A DNA stretch of 64,000 nucleotides from Pseudopithomyces maydicus (Eukaryota; Ascomycota; Dothideomycetes; Pleosporales; Didymosphaeriaceae): NCBI GenBank assembly GCA_026873275.1, contig JANTUC010000004.1, forward strand, positions 1,116,001-1,180,000, written 5' to 3'. The notes under the pieces were generated by a model. The model was not told where the DNA came from and made no database searches. It was given only the letters and a program-made list of their open reading frames with translations. The position numbers and the translations under genes were made by a program. Of this stretch, positions 1-11,900 are shown piece by piece. Numbering within the stretch: position 1 is the first letter of the stretch; each line of letters opens with the position of its first letter.

Positions 1-2997
1 ATGGGCGGTGCAGGACGTATGACTGGTATGGGCGGCATGGGAGGTAGTAATGGCATGAGCAGTGTGAGCGGTATGGGCGGTAATGGACGTATGAACGGCG
101 CGGGACGTATGGGCGGCATGGAAAGCATGAGCGGTAGGGGCGGTATAAGACGTGTGAATGGCATGAGACGCACAGATGGCATGGTCGGTATGGGAGGTAG
201 TAATGGCATGAGCAGTGTGAGCGGCATGGGCAGTAATGGACGTATGAACGGCGCGGGACGTATAGGCGGCATGGGAAGTATGAGCGGTAGAGGCGGTATA
301 AGACGTATGAATGGCATGAGACGTACAGATGGCATGGGCGGCATAATAGGTGGGAACAATATGGAAGGTAGTAACGGTATTGGCGGCCTGGGCGGTATAA
401 GAGGTAGGAATGGCACGGGTGGCGCGGGCATCCGCACAAGCGGTATGAACGTTGTGAACGATGCAACATCGATGAGAGGTCGAGGCAGAATTGGAGACCT
501 AGGTGGAAGTATGGGGCGGGGCAAAGGCGTTTTGAATCGTGGAAAGAGAAACTCTGGCGGAGTTGGAAATCCGAGACTCAGTGGCCCCAGAGGCCCTTCA
601 ACACCCCCGCATGTGAAAGGAGAAATAAGAAAGCCTTTGAATCATAAAGATAAGTTGTACGGAGGACCGAGAGGGAAAGTTACGAATTTGAAGAAGAAGC
701 GTGACACCAGCAACCGCGATTCTGGTTTACGGAGGCATCCTCCAGGACCTTCTCGGGACCCAAAACCTAGCCAAAAAGATAAATCGAAAGCTGGTTTCTT
801 GAATCGCCTGTTCAAACGCTCTGAGAGTACAGAAAATCTCGGGGCAGGATTTATCAACGGAAGACATCGGGAAGATTTATTCATATCCTCGGATTCTGAG
901 TCGGATGCAGACTCCACTAGAAGCTTCAGACATGATAGGACTGCTTCATGGATAGGACATCATGCATTCGAAGGTGGCTCTCCAGAGAGTATTGAGTCGG
1001 AAACAAGAGCAGCCCAGCCCAGAACTCACGCGGCCATAAGTCGAGAAGATCTATTTGTCTCGTCGGATTCTGGGTCAGATGCAAACTCCACCAGCAGTTT
1101 CAGACGTAATCTGACCACTCGTTGGATAGAACAGAATGGGATTGAACAGAATGACTCTCTAGAGAGTATTGAGTTAGAAACGGGAGCAACCCAGAACGGA
1201 GCTTACACGACCATAGATCGTGAAGAGCTATCTCCTCATTTAGAAACATCAAACCTGTCGGCTAGTGTAGAGAATCTCCTGGGAGAACCAAACATAGAAG
1301 AGCCAAGGGAAAATAATGAACCCACAATGGTCAGACAAGATTCCGAAGGAGAAAACGAAGAAGAAAGCAGGCACCAGAGACACCGGAGATACCGAAGACA
1401 CCGGATGCGCCGGAGAAACAGCGAAGACATTCACGCAGGTTTGGATAGGCATGAAGAGATAGATCAAGAATTTGTGGACCCCGATATAACAGAAAACGAT
1501 AACATTGTAGTGTCTCGAAGTATATTGGCGGCCATTGAGTGGAGGCAGGATGAAAACCCCATTTACGAAAGTCCCGGAAACGACAGTGACGGCTCATCAC
1601 CCTCGGACGATAATTCAGTGACATTTTCAATCATATCAGTTGAATCCTACAGATCCAATAGATCCAACAGATCCAGCAGATCTAGCAGATCCATCAGGTC
1701 TAATGTATCTACTGATCAGCATATAACTCACAGAGAACGTGAGTGTGGTACTGAATCAAGATCAATCAGATCCAGCGGATCCATTGAATCCACTAGGTTT
1801 AGTGTATCTGCCGAGCAGGACACAATTTACGCAGAATGTGCGGGTGATACCGAATCGATATCAATTGTATCCGGCAGCTCTGTCAGATTCAACAGATCCA
1901 ACAGATCCAGCAGTTCTAATGTATCTACCGATCAGCATATAACTCAAAGAGAACGTGAGCGTGACACTGAATCAAGATCAATTAGATCCGGCAGATCTAT
2001 TGGATCCACTAGGTCCAGTGTATTTGCCGAGCAGAATATAACTCACGGAGAACGTGAGTTCAATACTGAGTCAAGAGTTATTCTATTTGGTAGATCCAAC
2101 AGATCCGCCAGATCTAGTATATACTCCGGGTCTGACGTATCTGCCGAGCACACAGATTGGCAATTGATGCGGATTGACTCACCTCCTAGATCAGTTCACG
2201 AGTCAGAATACTCATGGAATGAGGAGACATTGCACCGTTTATCCAATCGTAATGAGGAGATATTGTATCGTCTGTCCAATCATGAAAATACCGAAAGTAT
2301 AGAGCGGCAGTTGATGCGGACTGATTCACCCCCTGGATCGACTGACGGGTCAGAATACTCATGGAATGAGGAGACGTTGAACCGTGCACCTAATCACGAA
2401 AATACTGAAAACACAGATCGGCAGTTGATGCGAGTTAATTCACCCTCTTTTTCGGTACACAGTTTCGATTCGATGAGTCATAGGTCAGGCTCAAGATCGC
2501 CTTCCCCTACAGACTTGATGCAGCTCGTAAAATATGAGCCACATTTAGAACCACCAGCTTCACCCCTAGCTATATGCGATCACGCATATGAATCCTCTTC
2601 TGAACATTCGACTGCTTCCCCTCATAACCGATCTCGTTCACATCATTCTTCCTCACCTACCAGCTCCCGATCGCAATCGATAGACTCTCGTAACCGTTCT
2701 CCCTCACGCCATTCTTCCTCGCCTGCCAGTTCCAGATCGCAATCAACAGACTCTCATGACGGTTCTCGTTCACGCCATTCTTCCTCGTCTGCCAGTTCCA
2801 GATCGCAATCAACAGACTCTCATAACAGTTCTCGTTCACGCCTATCTTCCTCGTCTGCCAGTTCCAGTTCAGAATCGGGTAGTTCCGGTGGCGATGACCT
2901 CTCTTCCGTGGAAGACTTCTCACCAACTAATTCGCCTTCCTATTCGCTTTTTAACGGCTCATATGATAGTCTTGGAGAGAATTCGGAGGAGCCTTAA
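1..2997 (+). CDS. Low-complexity Met/Gly- and Ser/Arg-rich repeat protein, possibly 5' partial
   Basis: Single open frame of 998 codons with no recognised domain. Residues 1 to about 150 are dominated by Gly, Met, Asn and Arg in short GM/GG/RM steps and contain a 51-residue unit present twice in tandem (from residues 13 and 64). Residues 150-290 are basic with RGG-like and Lys-rich stretches. The middle is acidic and Ser-rich with diverged repeats built on STDQHIT, TESRSIRS and QLMR-DSPP. The C-terminus has three 22-residue SR-type units (RSQSxDS...SRHSSSxASS) and ends in an acidic Ser-rich tail. This composition fits a disordered, phosphorylatable nuclear or RNA-associated protein, but that is inference only. 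The frame is open from base 1, and Met is so frequent in the repeats that the ATG at position 1 may be internal, so the true start may lie outside the window. Confidence 0.7.
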   Translation: MGGAGRMTGMGGMGGSNGMSSVSGMGGNGRMNGAGRMGGMESMSGRGGIRRVNGMRRTDGMVGMGGSNGMSSVSGMGSNGRMNGAGRIGGMGSMSGRGGIRRMNGMRRTDGMGGIIGGNNMEGSNGIGGLGGIRGRNGTGGAGIRTSGMNVVNDATSMRGRGRIGDLGGSMGRGKGVLNRGKRNSGGVGNPRLSGPRGPSTPPHVKGEIRKPLNHKDKLYGGPRGKVTNLKKKRDTSNRDSGLRRHPPGPSRDPKPSQKDKSKAGFLNRLFKRSESTENLGAGFINGRHREDLFISSDSESDADSTRSFRHDRTASWIGHHAFEGGSPESIESETRAAQPRTHAAISREDLFVSSDSGSDANSTSSFRRNLTTRWIEQNGIEQNDSLESIELETGATQNGAYTTIDREELSPHLETSNLSASVENLLGEPNIEEPRENNEPTMVRQDSEGENEEESRHQRHRRYRRHRMRRRNSEDIHAGLDRHEEIDQEFVDPDITENDNIVVSRSILAAIEWRQDENPIYESPGNDSDGSSPSDDNSVTFSIISVESYRSNRSNRSSRSSRSIRSNVSTDQHITHRERECGTESRSIRSSGSIESTRFSVSAEQDTIYAECAGDTESISIVSGSSVRFNRSNRSSSSNVSTDQHITQRERERDTESRSIRSGRSIGSTRSSVFAEQNITHGEREFNTESRVILFGRSNRSARSSIYSGSDVSAEHTDWQLMRIDSPPRSVHESEYSWNEETLHRLSNRNEEILYRLSNHENTESIERQLMRTDSPPGSTDGSEYSWNEETLNRAPNHENTENTDRQLMRVNSPSFSVHSFDSMSHRSGSRSPSPTDLMQLVKYEPHLEPPASPLAICDHAYESSSEHSTASPHNRSRSHHSSSPTSSRSQSIDSRNRSPSRHSSSPASSRSQSTDSHDGSRSRHSSSSASSRSQSTDSHNSSRSRLSSSSASSSSESGSSGGDDLSSVEDFSPTNSPSYSLFNGSYDSLGENSEEP
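37..342 (+). repeat. 153-bp coding tandem duplication (2 copies)
   Basis: Copy one starts at 37 and copy two at 190. Both begin atgggaggtagtaatggcat and encode the same 51-residue Met/Gly/Arg pattern with only a few substitutions (for example GGN to GSN, AGRM to AGRI, ESM to GSM). The low divergence indicates a recent in-frame duplication. Confidence 0.85.
2668..2865 (+). repeat. 66-bp coding tandem repeat (3 copies)
   Basis: Three consecutive 66-bp units start at 2668, 2734 and 2800. They encode a 22-residue Ser/Arg-rich module starting RSQS and ending SSxASS. A partial, more diverged unit precedes them (about 2626-2667). All copies are in frame. Confidence 0.85.
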
Positions 2998-5900
2998 GTA
3001 ACAAGTTGTTTTTGCTTTAGCAATGATTGATTGAAAAGGGCCAGGTAAGTCTTCACCCATAATACTAATACCCGCTGTATTCATTGATCTCCGATGTTGT
3101 ACGTAGGTATCACCTCGTGGAATCGTTCGTTGGCTGGATTTGTATGTTCATCACGAATTTTGAATTTTTACAGCCTCTTCTCGTATAAATTCCATTCCAA
3201 AACCAAGGTTTTTTACATTCGATGTACAACAAGATCTTTTTGAATACCTTATTTTGTTAAGCTTGATGACTACCTAAACTGCCATGAAGATCCTTTACAT
3301 ACGCTTTTCCTACTTACTGCTTTGCACCCGGAATAGTAGTACCCATGCTAACAGCGACTTTCCCATCAGCAGTGCTTTCCACCCTTTGGCTCACCGGCGC
3401 AAGCAGCGGCTCTCATTGGTCAGTCGGAAAAACTTTTGCCTATGACGCGCTGCCGTGAATGCTCGTAGATCCGTTTGTTACGGAAGGCAAAAACGTGGGT
3501 CCGTGCCCGCAGTTTGTTTGGAAGTTGACCACCACGGCCGCTCCACTCCTTCTCACCTCTCGCCAACTCGTTGACTGGCTTCCGTGTCAGCCCTTTTTTC
3601 CCTCTTCCATTCCTACCGTCTCTCCTCTTTCCCTGTTTCTCACGCGTCCCCTTCTTCTCTCTTTTCATGCCTCTTTTCCTTCTCTTTTACTCGTGCCTCC
3701 CCGCAGCAGATGGCGCCTTCCTCTCTGCGGCTGCGAAAGCCTCCACCGTCCTCGAGCGAGCCACGCCCGTATTCGGGTATCGGATGCCCACCGGGGGCTG
3801 GTTGCGTTTCAGTTTGGGATCTATTGATCTTTGCTTCCTGCGGCGCCTTGGGAAAGTGCTCACGGTTGCTTAACGGACTGTAAACAAGGCCAAATTGGTC
3901 CTAGAATCAGGTGAAGACTCGGATTACCTCCGAAAGGATAATCTAGCATGCTTGCAACCTCGCCGCATGTGTTTGCTACATCTGCAGCAGATGGGTACTG
4001 TTTACAGTCCTGTCTGTTGGCCTGGAGCTTCCGAGACGTGGGACTCTCGATAGCGAAGGGTCCTTGGTGGGGTGGAGCAGGGGTCGAGAGCTTACGAGGG
4101 CATGCTGTTGCCACCAGATATTGCTCTGCTTTTGCAGGCTGATAGGCTGAAAAGTCCTTGGCTAATGGAATGGTTGACCCTCAACTCTTTTCCACAATGC
4201 ATGCCCCACCGTTTGCTCATAGCCTCGTTCTTTGACTAGGAATTGCCGATCGACCGGTAGGTGCGCTGCACCAGTGGAGGACTTGGGAGATCCCAATAGT
4301 TTCGAAGTTCTCTTTGACTCTGTTGGGGTATCAGGAAATATAGAGGGCCGGAGGGTGCTCACCCACACTTTTTTTCATTGATACGCTCCTTGCCAGCGAG
4401 CTTTCGAGGGAGAAAAATTGTTATGCGTTGTGGAATAGACCTTTGGTTGGAACATGGTCAGCCTCGAGAGCAGTATGACTTGGTCATTTGTGTATGAATT
4501 CATGTGACAACAAGTTCCAAATCAGCAGTGCACAGTGGAAACAATATAGGAATATTATTTGATGAGGCCAGTTACGATGTAAACGGAGATGCCTGAAAAC
4601 CTCTCGATCAATTCAGTAGCCTACGACTTGCTCGAGGGAGTGAGGTAGCTATTCGGCGGTCTTGAGCAGGTGCGCCGACGGCATAGAGCTGGATGGAGCA
4701 GATTGATAAAACATGGGTTTATGGATGGTCCGCAAGACCAAGCGTCCATACACGCTTGGAAGGCTAGTAAGAATGGTAGTTGGGTGCCAGTGAGAATGTA
4801 AGAGGTACCGGTACCTCGCACTGATGTTAGAAGATCTGACTCAGCAAACTAGCATGTGTGGAGTTAGACCATCACACCTATGTACTACCTCGGCGTTACT
4901 GGCCGGAGGGAACAAAAATCTGGGGCCGTACCGGCCATGAAACACCATCTGACTTGCAGATGACTATCACACGCGAATACACAATCTAGGGAAGTATCAC
5001 AACAACCGTGACATGGAATTCAGGGTTCAGGCAGTCCGAACTCTCTGTTGTCACAATTGAACTGCAGAGGTTCGATGTTTCTACGGCTCCAACACGTGCA
5101 TCTACATGTGTAGCCAATGCTTCCATCTGTCGCTGTAACAATTGTTTCGTTTCAGCGAAATGTTTGAAACAGACTTGCATAGCATGTGCGGGCATAAGAG
5201 ACTTTCCCACCATCTTTGGCTGATCCTCGACTACTCTGTCGCACAGGTGGCACAAGGTTGAACTTTCTCGCCTACTAGCGCTTGAAGAGCGGGGATGAAG
5301 GATTCAATCGTTTACAGAGCTTCATGACGTATATATATGATGATCAGGACATGTGGAACTGGTGGAAAGCACTGGTACTAGGGAGAGCTCGGATCCTCAG
5401 ATCTACCCTGACTTGCAGTGATTTACTTAAGCTCTTGAAGCTTGCCTGGGGAGATGCTATTACGGGCTGGGTTATCAAAGAGTTTAGGTTTTTTCACAGG
5501 ATCTTTGTGATGAGCGTCCTGGACATGCGCAAGTGCTTGCTGTTGAATGTGATATCATGATTAGCGTAATTGGAATCATGAGATTTACCACACTACTCAA
5601 CATTGGATTAAACGATAAAAACAGGCAATCCAAAAGGTACGCAAAGAACACACAAGAATATGTCAGACGTGTTACGGCGAGAGGCCAACGCCTCAAGCGG
5701 GAAGCGGGAATAGTGCGAGGGGCCGTAGACGGCCTGGTAAAGGAACCATGAAGTTTGGATGACACATCTCACCTCGGAGCGCAGTTCAGCACTTTCAGGA
5801 CCACTGCTCTTCACCTTCGTGAAACGGACGGTCTGATGCAGGCGCATAGGACCAGTACAGCGCCACCGGTCTTCGTAGCGTTGAAGTAGCGTACGCCAAT

Positions 5901-6951
5901 GCTGCCCGCCGCTTTCAACCGCAGGCTTTTTGGCGCCGACACCAGCGTCGTCCCGTGGGTTCAGGAACGCGTGCAAACGCTCCTATCATGGCTGGACCAT
6001 TCGAAGCTCTTCCCCAGATCTGCGACACCGGTGCAGACCCGCAGCGTTATTATCTTATCGCGACCCGCCGCTATACACGATGGCGCAAGGAACACGAACT
6101 TGTCGGAACATGGTAGACGCGCGAGTACTGAGGTTGGCGCGCCTCAAGTCAGAAAGGCCGTCCGCGGGAAGGGCTTGAACGACCGCGGAGCGAGACACCA
6201 GGTTACAATTGTGTTGGGACCAGGGGAAATGTCTCGCACAGCGACGGACCTGCAGAGGCACGAGAAAAGCCAGCTCACAGTATACAGCAGTTGGTTGTTC
6301 ACAGACGTTCACGTAATGGTTGTAGTGTACGTTCGCTGAGTCTAAACGAGGAGAAGTCCAGCTTCGGAGTGAGAAATGGAGGGCCCCACTCCTCTCCAGT
6401 CAGACTCTTACCAACATCGCCACGAGAATGCAATTGCCCGCAAGACACATCACCGGAAGGCGTACACATGGCTGGGGCGAGTCCGGAGGAACCCTTGTAC
6501 GAAGACGAAAAAGTAAGGGCCAAAAGGATTGGCGTACGCCAGCGGTGTTGCACAGCAAGCACTGTACGTACGGTAGGGCTGCTCCGCCGAGTGGAAGTCC
6601 GGGATGCGGCGCAGATGGAGCAGTATGTATGCCTCTCGACGAGAGAGCAAGGTGCGGCGAGGGAGATGAGCAGCAGAGGGCCTCTTCGAGCGGGCACTGG
6701 CTTGTTGAGAGACGACGATGGGGAAGGCAGGGCGGAAAACGGCGAGATCCCTGTTGCGAATAATTGCAGCGCTCATATTACGAGCCCCGAGTTGCTCGCT
6801 TGGATGACGTGTGTGGAGACGTGGCGCATGACAGGTGGAATATGGTGGACGGTTTGTAGATGACAGTGAAGACAGATGAGCTGCTCACGTGGCGCGTCGC
6901 CATGTACAACGCATCCCCCACGGCTGCGCACATGTATTGGCAGCTGGGTGA

Positions 6952-7016
6952 TGGTGGTGACGATGGAGACTGATGGTGACGGCGGCGGCGGTGGTGACGG
7001 TGGTGGTGGTGATGGC
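6952..7016. repeat. GGTGAC/GGCGGC simple repeat
   Basis: An imperfect run of GGT, GAC, GGC and GAT triplets is visible from about 6952 to 7016. It makes Gly-, Asp- and Val-rich or His-rich shadow frames on both strands. It is a microsatellite-like tract without coding support. Confidence 0.7.
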
Positions 7017-7925
7017 CACACACCCTGCACACATGCATGTGTGCGTGTGCCGTGCCCTCCACTTCAGCTCATCTCCCAGTGCCAGTGCTGCTAGCAGGGC
7101 AAGAAGATCGAGAAGGCCTGGACTGAGCCCCCGTTGGCAGTGGAGCCGCATGGCGTCCTGGCCTCTCTCCTGCTAATAGGATTCGAGCTCAGGTTCGCGC
7201 TCCTTCGCAGGTGTCCACCCACTGCTCGAGCGTTGAGTTCGCCGGGTGAATTCGCGCGGCGGGCTAGTACCTGGATGCTCTCGCTAAGTTACGCCACAGC
7301 GCACCTCTGAAACGTCCTGTCCGAGGCAGAGACCGACGAGCCATGGACCAATAGAACAAATCTCTTATACACGGTTATGAAACGCAGTATGGCAGCCGGC
7401 GCTAGCGGGCAGATCATTCCCCTACTCGGCGGACATGGCCGACTGCGTGCTGACTCAGGGCTGCCTACCGCGACCTGCCCCTTATTCGCGTCGTGCCTCC
7501 ATGTGGCTGCCCCTGCTGCGCACTTGAGCGACGATGCGGAGAAACAGCGAGCCCTCGTTGTTTGACACGCCTCGACACAGTCAAGCCGATCCGGCCTCCG
7601 GTTGCTGACTGCTGTATGACGCTGGGAGAGGGCATGCTCCGACTACCCCTGAACCAGTGCGTCCAATCGCTATGCTTCTGGACCTGCAGGTACCCATCGG
7701 TCCGTCGACCAAAGAACGCTGATCCCACCGTGGCGTCCAGAGACAGTGCGAAGATGTGATCACTGGCCATGCGAGCTAAATTGGAGGAGTGGAGTGCTGC
7801 AGCCCGGCTACCCAGCCGCCGGATGGGAGAGTTAGGCCCTTCAAGGGGGCACACGGAACTATGGACGGAGCGTGCATGCGCTGTGCCCAGAACGCAAAGA
7901 CTTGCGGAGGATGCGATGGCGCCGG

Positions 7926-7956
7926 CCAATCTCCCACCTTGGGCAGTCGTATATAG
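7926..7956 (+). promoter_or_regulatory. CCAAT box and TATA box of the CAP gene
   Basis: GGCCAAT ends at 7930 and TATATAG lies at 7950-7956, about 240 bp upstream of the ATG at 8195. The leader between them is CT- and A-rich with a poly-A tract at about 8160-8170. This resembles promoters of strongly expressed fungal secreted-protein genes. Assignment is by motif and position only. Confidence 0.5.
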
Positions 7957-8194
7957 CCAGCCGTCTCGCGCCCTCGTCTGCCGCCCACCAAGTCTGAGAC
8001 TTCGACAAGACCAGTCACTCTTTGTTCACATTCATTACCCGTTCCTTTGAGGACACCACATTCATTTACAAGCAAACAAAGCCGCTACCATAAGCCAACG
8101 GAGCCACAAACCCCAAATCAACACATAAACCTGAACGGTCTGTCAAGTCACACGTCTTCCAAAAAAAAAAACTTCAAGAAACACACATTCCAAA

Positions 8195-8953
8195 ATGCAC
8201 ACCTACACTGCTCTCGGTATGCTCGCCCTCGCGGGTGCAGCCATCGCCGCTCCCCGCCCTCAAGGACCCGTCGTCGTCTACGAGACTGCCGTCGTCACCG
8301 TCATCGTCGGTCCCGATGGTCAGCCCATCGACGCTGCTAAGCCCACGCCTGCTCCCGCTCCTGGAAACTGGCACGGTTGGGGCCCTGGTTACAACACCGG
8401 TGCCCAGCCTACCCCCGAGCCCCAGCCAGAGCCCCAGCCGGAGCCCTCTCCTGAACCTCAACCGGAGCCCCAGCCAGAGCCTTCTCCTGAGCCCCAGCCC
8501 TCTCCCTCTCCCGAGCCCCAGCCGGAGCCTCAACCCGAGCCCTCTCCTAGTCCTGCTCCTGCTCCCCCATCGTCCGACTCTGGATACATGGGCACAGTCA
8601 ACACCTGGCGCGCCAAGCTCGGTCTCTCCGAGCTCACCCAGGACTCCACCCTCGAGGCCAACGCCCTCAAGACCTGCGATGATGGCAACGGCGAGATGAA
8701 GCACGAGCTCAACCCCGGCACCTTCGGCCAGGTCCTCGCCCCCGGACAGCCCGACGAGTTCGAGCGCGTCTTTGTCGGTGGCTGGCTCTGCGAGAGGCCC
8801 GACATGCCCGGCCTGGACGGCGTCTGCGCTGATATGTCCAAGGGCTGGGCCTACAACGGCCAGACTGGCCACGCCGACATCCTCTCCAGCAAGGACTACA
8901 CCAAGATCGGATGCGCCAACGCAAAGGGCATCTGGGGCTGCGACGTTGCTTAA
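8195..8953 (+). CDS. Secreted CAP/SCP-like protein with Pro/Glu-rich stalk
   Basis: Intronless, 252 residues. Residues 1-19 form a signal peptide (short positive start, Leu/Ala core, Ala-x-Ala before APRP). Residues about 71-125 are a low-complexity stalk of PEPQPEP and PSPEP units. Residues about 126-252 resemble a fungal CAP (SCP/PR-1-like) domain: a helix TVNTWRAKLGL followed by LEANALKTC, and a late block GHADILSSKDYTKIGCA that aligns with the GHYTQxVW...GCG signature of the superfamily, though diverged. Cysteines in the domain suggest disulfides. CAP proteins in fungi bind sterols or lipids or act at host interfaces; the role here is unknown. The gene stands alone with 5.2 kb and 3.2 kb of gene-poor DNA on its sides. 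The start is supported by the signal peptide and an A-rich leader. Confidence 0.8.
   Translation: MHTYTALGMLALAGAAIAAPRPQGPVVVYETAVVTVIVGPDGQPIDAAKPTPAPAPGNWHGWGPGYNTGAQPTPEPQPEPQPEPSPEPQPEPQPEPSPEPQPSPSPEPQPEPQPEPSPSPAPAPPSSDSGYMGTVNTWRAKLGLSELTQDSTLEANALKTCDDGNGEMKHELNPGTFGQVLAPGQPDEFERVFVGGWLCERPDMPGLDGVCADMSKGWAYNGQTGHADILSSKDYTKIGCANAKGIWGCDVA
8404..8565 (+). repeat. PEPQPEP-encoding minisatellite
   Basis: Degenerate 6- to 18-bp units of the type gagccccagccg encode the Pro/Glu/Gln/Ser stalk of the CAP protein. Synonymous third-position differences between units show it is not a very recent expansion. It also opens a long antisense frame that is not a gene. Confidence 0.8.
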
Positions 8954-11900
8954 ACGTCTCGCCCTCGCCTCTCTTCCTATGCACTGCAGAAAGATCGGTC
9001 TGGTCACCGCTGGAACACTCGGAAAAGCTATGGATGGACGGTCGTTGGAAACGCCAGGATTACTTTGTTCACGTCAGTACGTTGTTTGTACGATTCTTGA
9101 TTTTTTTAGGCGGCTAGTCGCTGCAATTGATGCGTTTATATCTCATGCCTGAAACGCGTGTTTACCCTGTCCCCGTGGTGTTGAGACTGTGATTGCCCGT
9201 GGTGTGCTGATGACCAGTTGGATGCCACCCTCGGCGCTTGGCCGACCATCGCTAATTTCGCGTGCGTCTAATCACGATCGGCAACCCGCCGATGGCGTTG
9301 CACACGCTGATGACCGGGGCCGCCCGATAACAAGGAATGCCCACGACGAGCTGAACAAAGAATTGTTTCGTGGCTATGCCGTGAGATGTACTGCGTCACA
9401 GTACCGGAAATGAGCGCCATGTCCTGAGTGAACACTGGCCGTCGGACTGCGCGTGCGGCGCGAGACAGTGCGGGGGCCTGACAGCGCCCGTTGTCCTCTT
9501 ACCGCCGTCAAGACGGGAGGAGTTCCAGTCGATTGTTTCTACGTTACGGCCGCTCTTTGCTCGAGAGTGACGCAGCAGAAGCGGATCATCGCGTCAGCTC
9601 GCGTATCTAGGTCTCTCCCGAGGTTTGGCAACGGCTGCCAGGGACGGGACCACGACACACGACATGGCACCGCTGCTATGTATTTACTGCAATAATCCAA
9701 TGCGTCCAATCCTATCAAGACCCCGGGCATCCTTGTCGCTGGCGTTAGATGTCTGTTTATGTTGCTATGGAAAACCATAAATCGAGCGACCCTGATAAAG
9801 AAGTCACTGACTGGGCTACATGTAGGCATGCCTTTGGCCTATCACGGCGCACTGAGCCGCCTCTGGCGATCTTGTTCTGCTCTGATGATTTTGTCGTTTG
9901 ATACATCATGCTATGGCTACAATTTTGCTACTACATCGTTGTTTGAGCGGCCAAACATCACACGTGATGGTGCAGGTTGCTCGATTCATATTTTGTGGTG
10001 TTTTCCTGTGTGAATGCTAGACCTACTCCAGTCATAAAAAATCTGTTATGAACTCCAAAAAAATCAGTGGACACGCCGAATATCCTTGTATGCACTGCGG
10101 GGATCTTTGCTACCTTGGGTCACTCGAGCGAGACACACTACTTAGAATCATGTAAAGCATTTGGATCTACTAAGCCCTAGATGCTGCTCGATGAAAAAAT
10201 CCCGAAGGATCCCAGGGATGTCCAAGTAAAGAGTGGAGAGGGTAAAAGCGAGGCCTCAGGGAAAGAGAGGAAATTATGCAACTAATGCAAGTCTAGAGGC
10301 ACGGCGTCGCTTGCCTGGGCCAAGGTGACAAGATCCTGGCGCCGATGCAGACGCTGCCTTCAAGCACTTGGCAAGGTAGACTGCAGAAGGCAGTTTGGAA
10401 GGATAGGGGAAGATTTGTGTGTTTTACAAATGACTAATTAATATGCTTCGCGAGCTTCAGTAAGCCGCGGCTATATGTACTCATGGGGGTTGAGTTGTTT
10501 CTACGGGAGCAAGTACCCGACCATTCGACCTGCCATTTACAAATGATATAATCTAATCACATGAACTTATACCTACATATGGAAAATATTCAATGCTAGA
10601 TGCCCTAAGACTGCAAAGTCATCGCCGTGCTCAAACCGACATGGGCCGACACTCAGCTTCCTATCACCTGCTCCATCGTTTCCACAGCCCCTTCCTTAGC
10701 CCCTTTTCTCAACCACAATCGCCATCTGCTCCTACCAGAATCTTCAACGAAACTCTCTGGAGATCATGTTCGCCTTTCGTTAAAGTACCGCGGATGCATC
10801 GGCTGCTTCATTATGCAACTGATAACGCGCTCGCCGAATGCGATGACGATGAAGAGATAGAAGACAGATACTGTTTCGATCATAGCGATAAAACGATCCT
10901 GGCTGAGTCGTAGGTCTGTTCTTGTAATATTCGCTTTTCGTGGTTTCCGGTGGGCGGGATGTTCTACCCGTTGAAGTCGGGCCGATGAAGAAGAGGCAGC
11001 TTTTCTCGCCCTGGGAACCCTTCTCTGGTATAAAGGAGCAGAGTAATGATTTTGCCGATATTCGACTGTTTGTACGCGGAATGTAGAAAGTGCCCAGTAG
11101 TAGTGATAGTAGTTTGATTAGGGTAGTAGTATTGTTATCAGAATACTTTCAATGTTTTTGATCAGTATGTAGACCACGCAATAGGATATTGAATGTTCTG
11201 GAAGAACAGGAAAGCAAAGAATTGACTCGATGGCAGCTTTAACAGTGTTGAAGACTGTAAGGATGAAGTTGCGGTGCGCTTAGTAGCGGTGGTTGTGTGA
11301 AAGCGGGGAGGACCAATGGAGGAGAGCGATCGCTGGATTTAGTTACCAGATCGGGATAAGTTGCACTGCAGCTGCGGTGTTTTCAACCTCTTGCGAGCAT
11401 CAAGAGTTCCTACTACTATCCCTGTTATACACTGCTTTCCTTCTCTGAATATGGTATGTTAGAGAGATTCTGCAGTCCCTTGCTTTCTGCATTTTCCTTC
11501 CGCCTGTGAGCAACGTTGTCGCTAAAGTTCTAGAGTTTCTTTACACAATTGATGCTCGACGAGCAGTTGAGACATTTATGCAGGCGGACGATCGGACGGA
11601 CAAGCACGAAAGCATGATCTCTGACGTCGGGGATCTTCATCAGTTTCTGACGCAGCTCGATCGCGAGAAAGAAATCGCGCATGTTTGTATGGCAGGCACA
11701 ACATAGTAGGGATTCTAATGCAGTCAGCGATCGCCCTTCTCTTGTCACTGGGTTTCGATCAATCTGGAGTTCTAATAAATAAACTTACACGTCAGACGTC
11801 GCAGATACTTCGACGAAGCTCCGAAAATTATAATTACGTTTTACCTAAGAGAAGCCGATTCGATAAGTTCTGTTGTTTCACAAACACCCGACACTGTATA

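Larger units (their letters stand above)
2998..8194. other. 5.2-kb gene-poor interval
   Basis: Open frames here (the longest about 190 codons, 6291-6863) overlap on both strands, have no recognisable domain and show no credible exon chain. No tRNA, transposase or long repeat was recognised by eye. A purine/GGTGAC-type simple repeat lies at about 6950-7015, and the promoter of the downstream CAP gene occupies the right end. A non-coding RNA or a degraded element cannot be excluded. Confidence 0.5.

Noticed and set aside
6291..6863. 190-codon plus-strand frame in the gene-poor interval
   Set aside because: Overlapped by several equally long frames on both strands, no recognisable domain, starts without ATG context, composition not protein-like.
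8174..9007. 277-codon antisense frame over the CAP gene
   Set aside because: It is produced by the Pro/Glu minisatellite read backwards (Gly/Leu/Arg repeats). The sense strand has signal peptide, stop and promoter elements.
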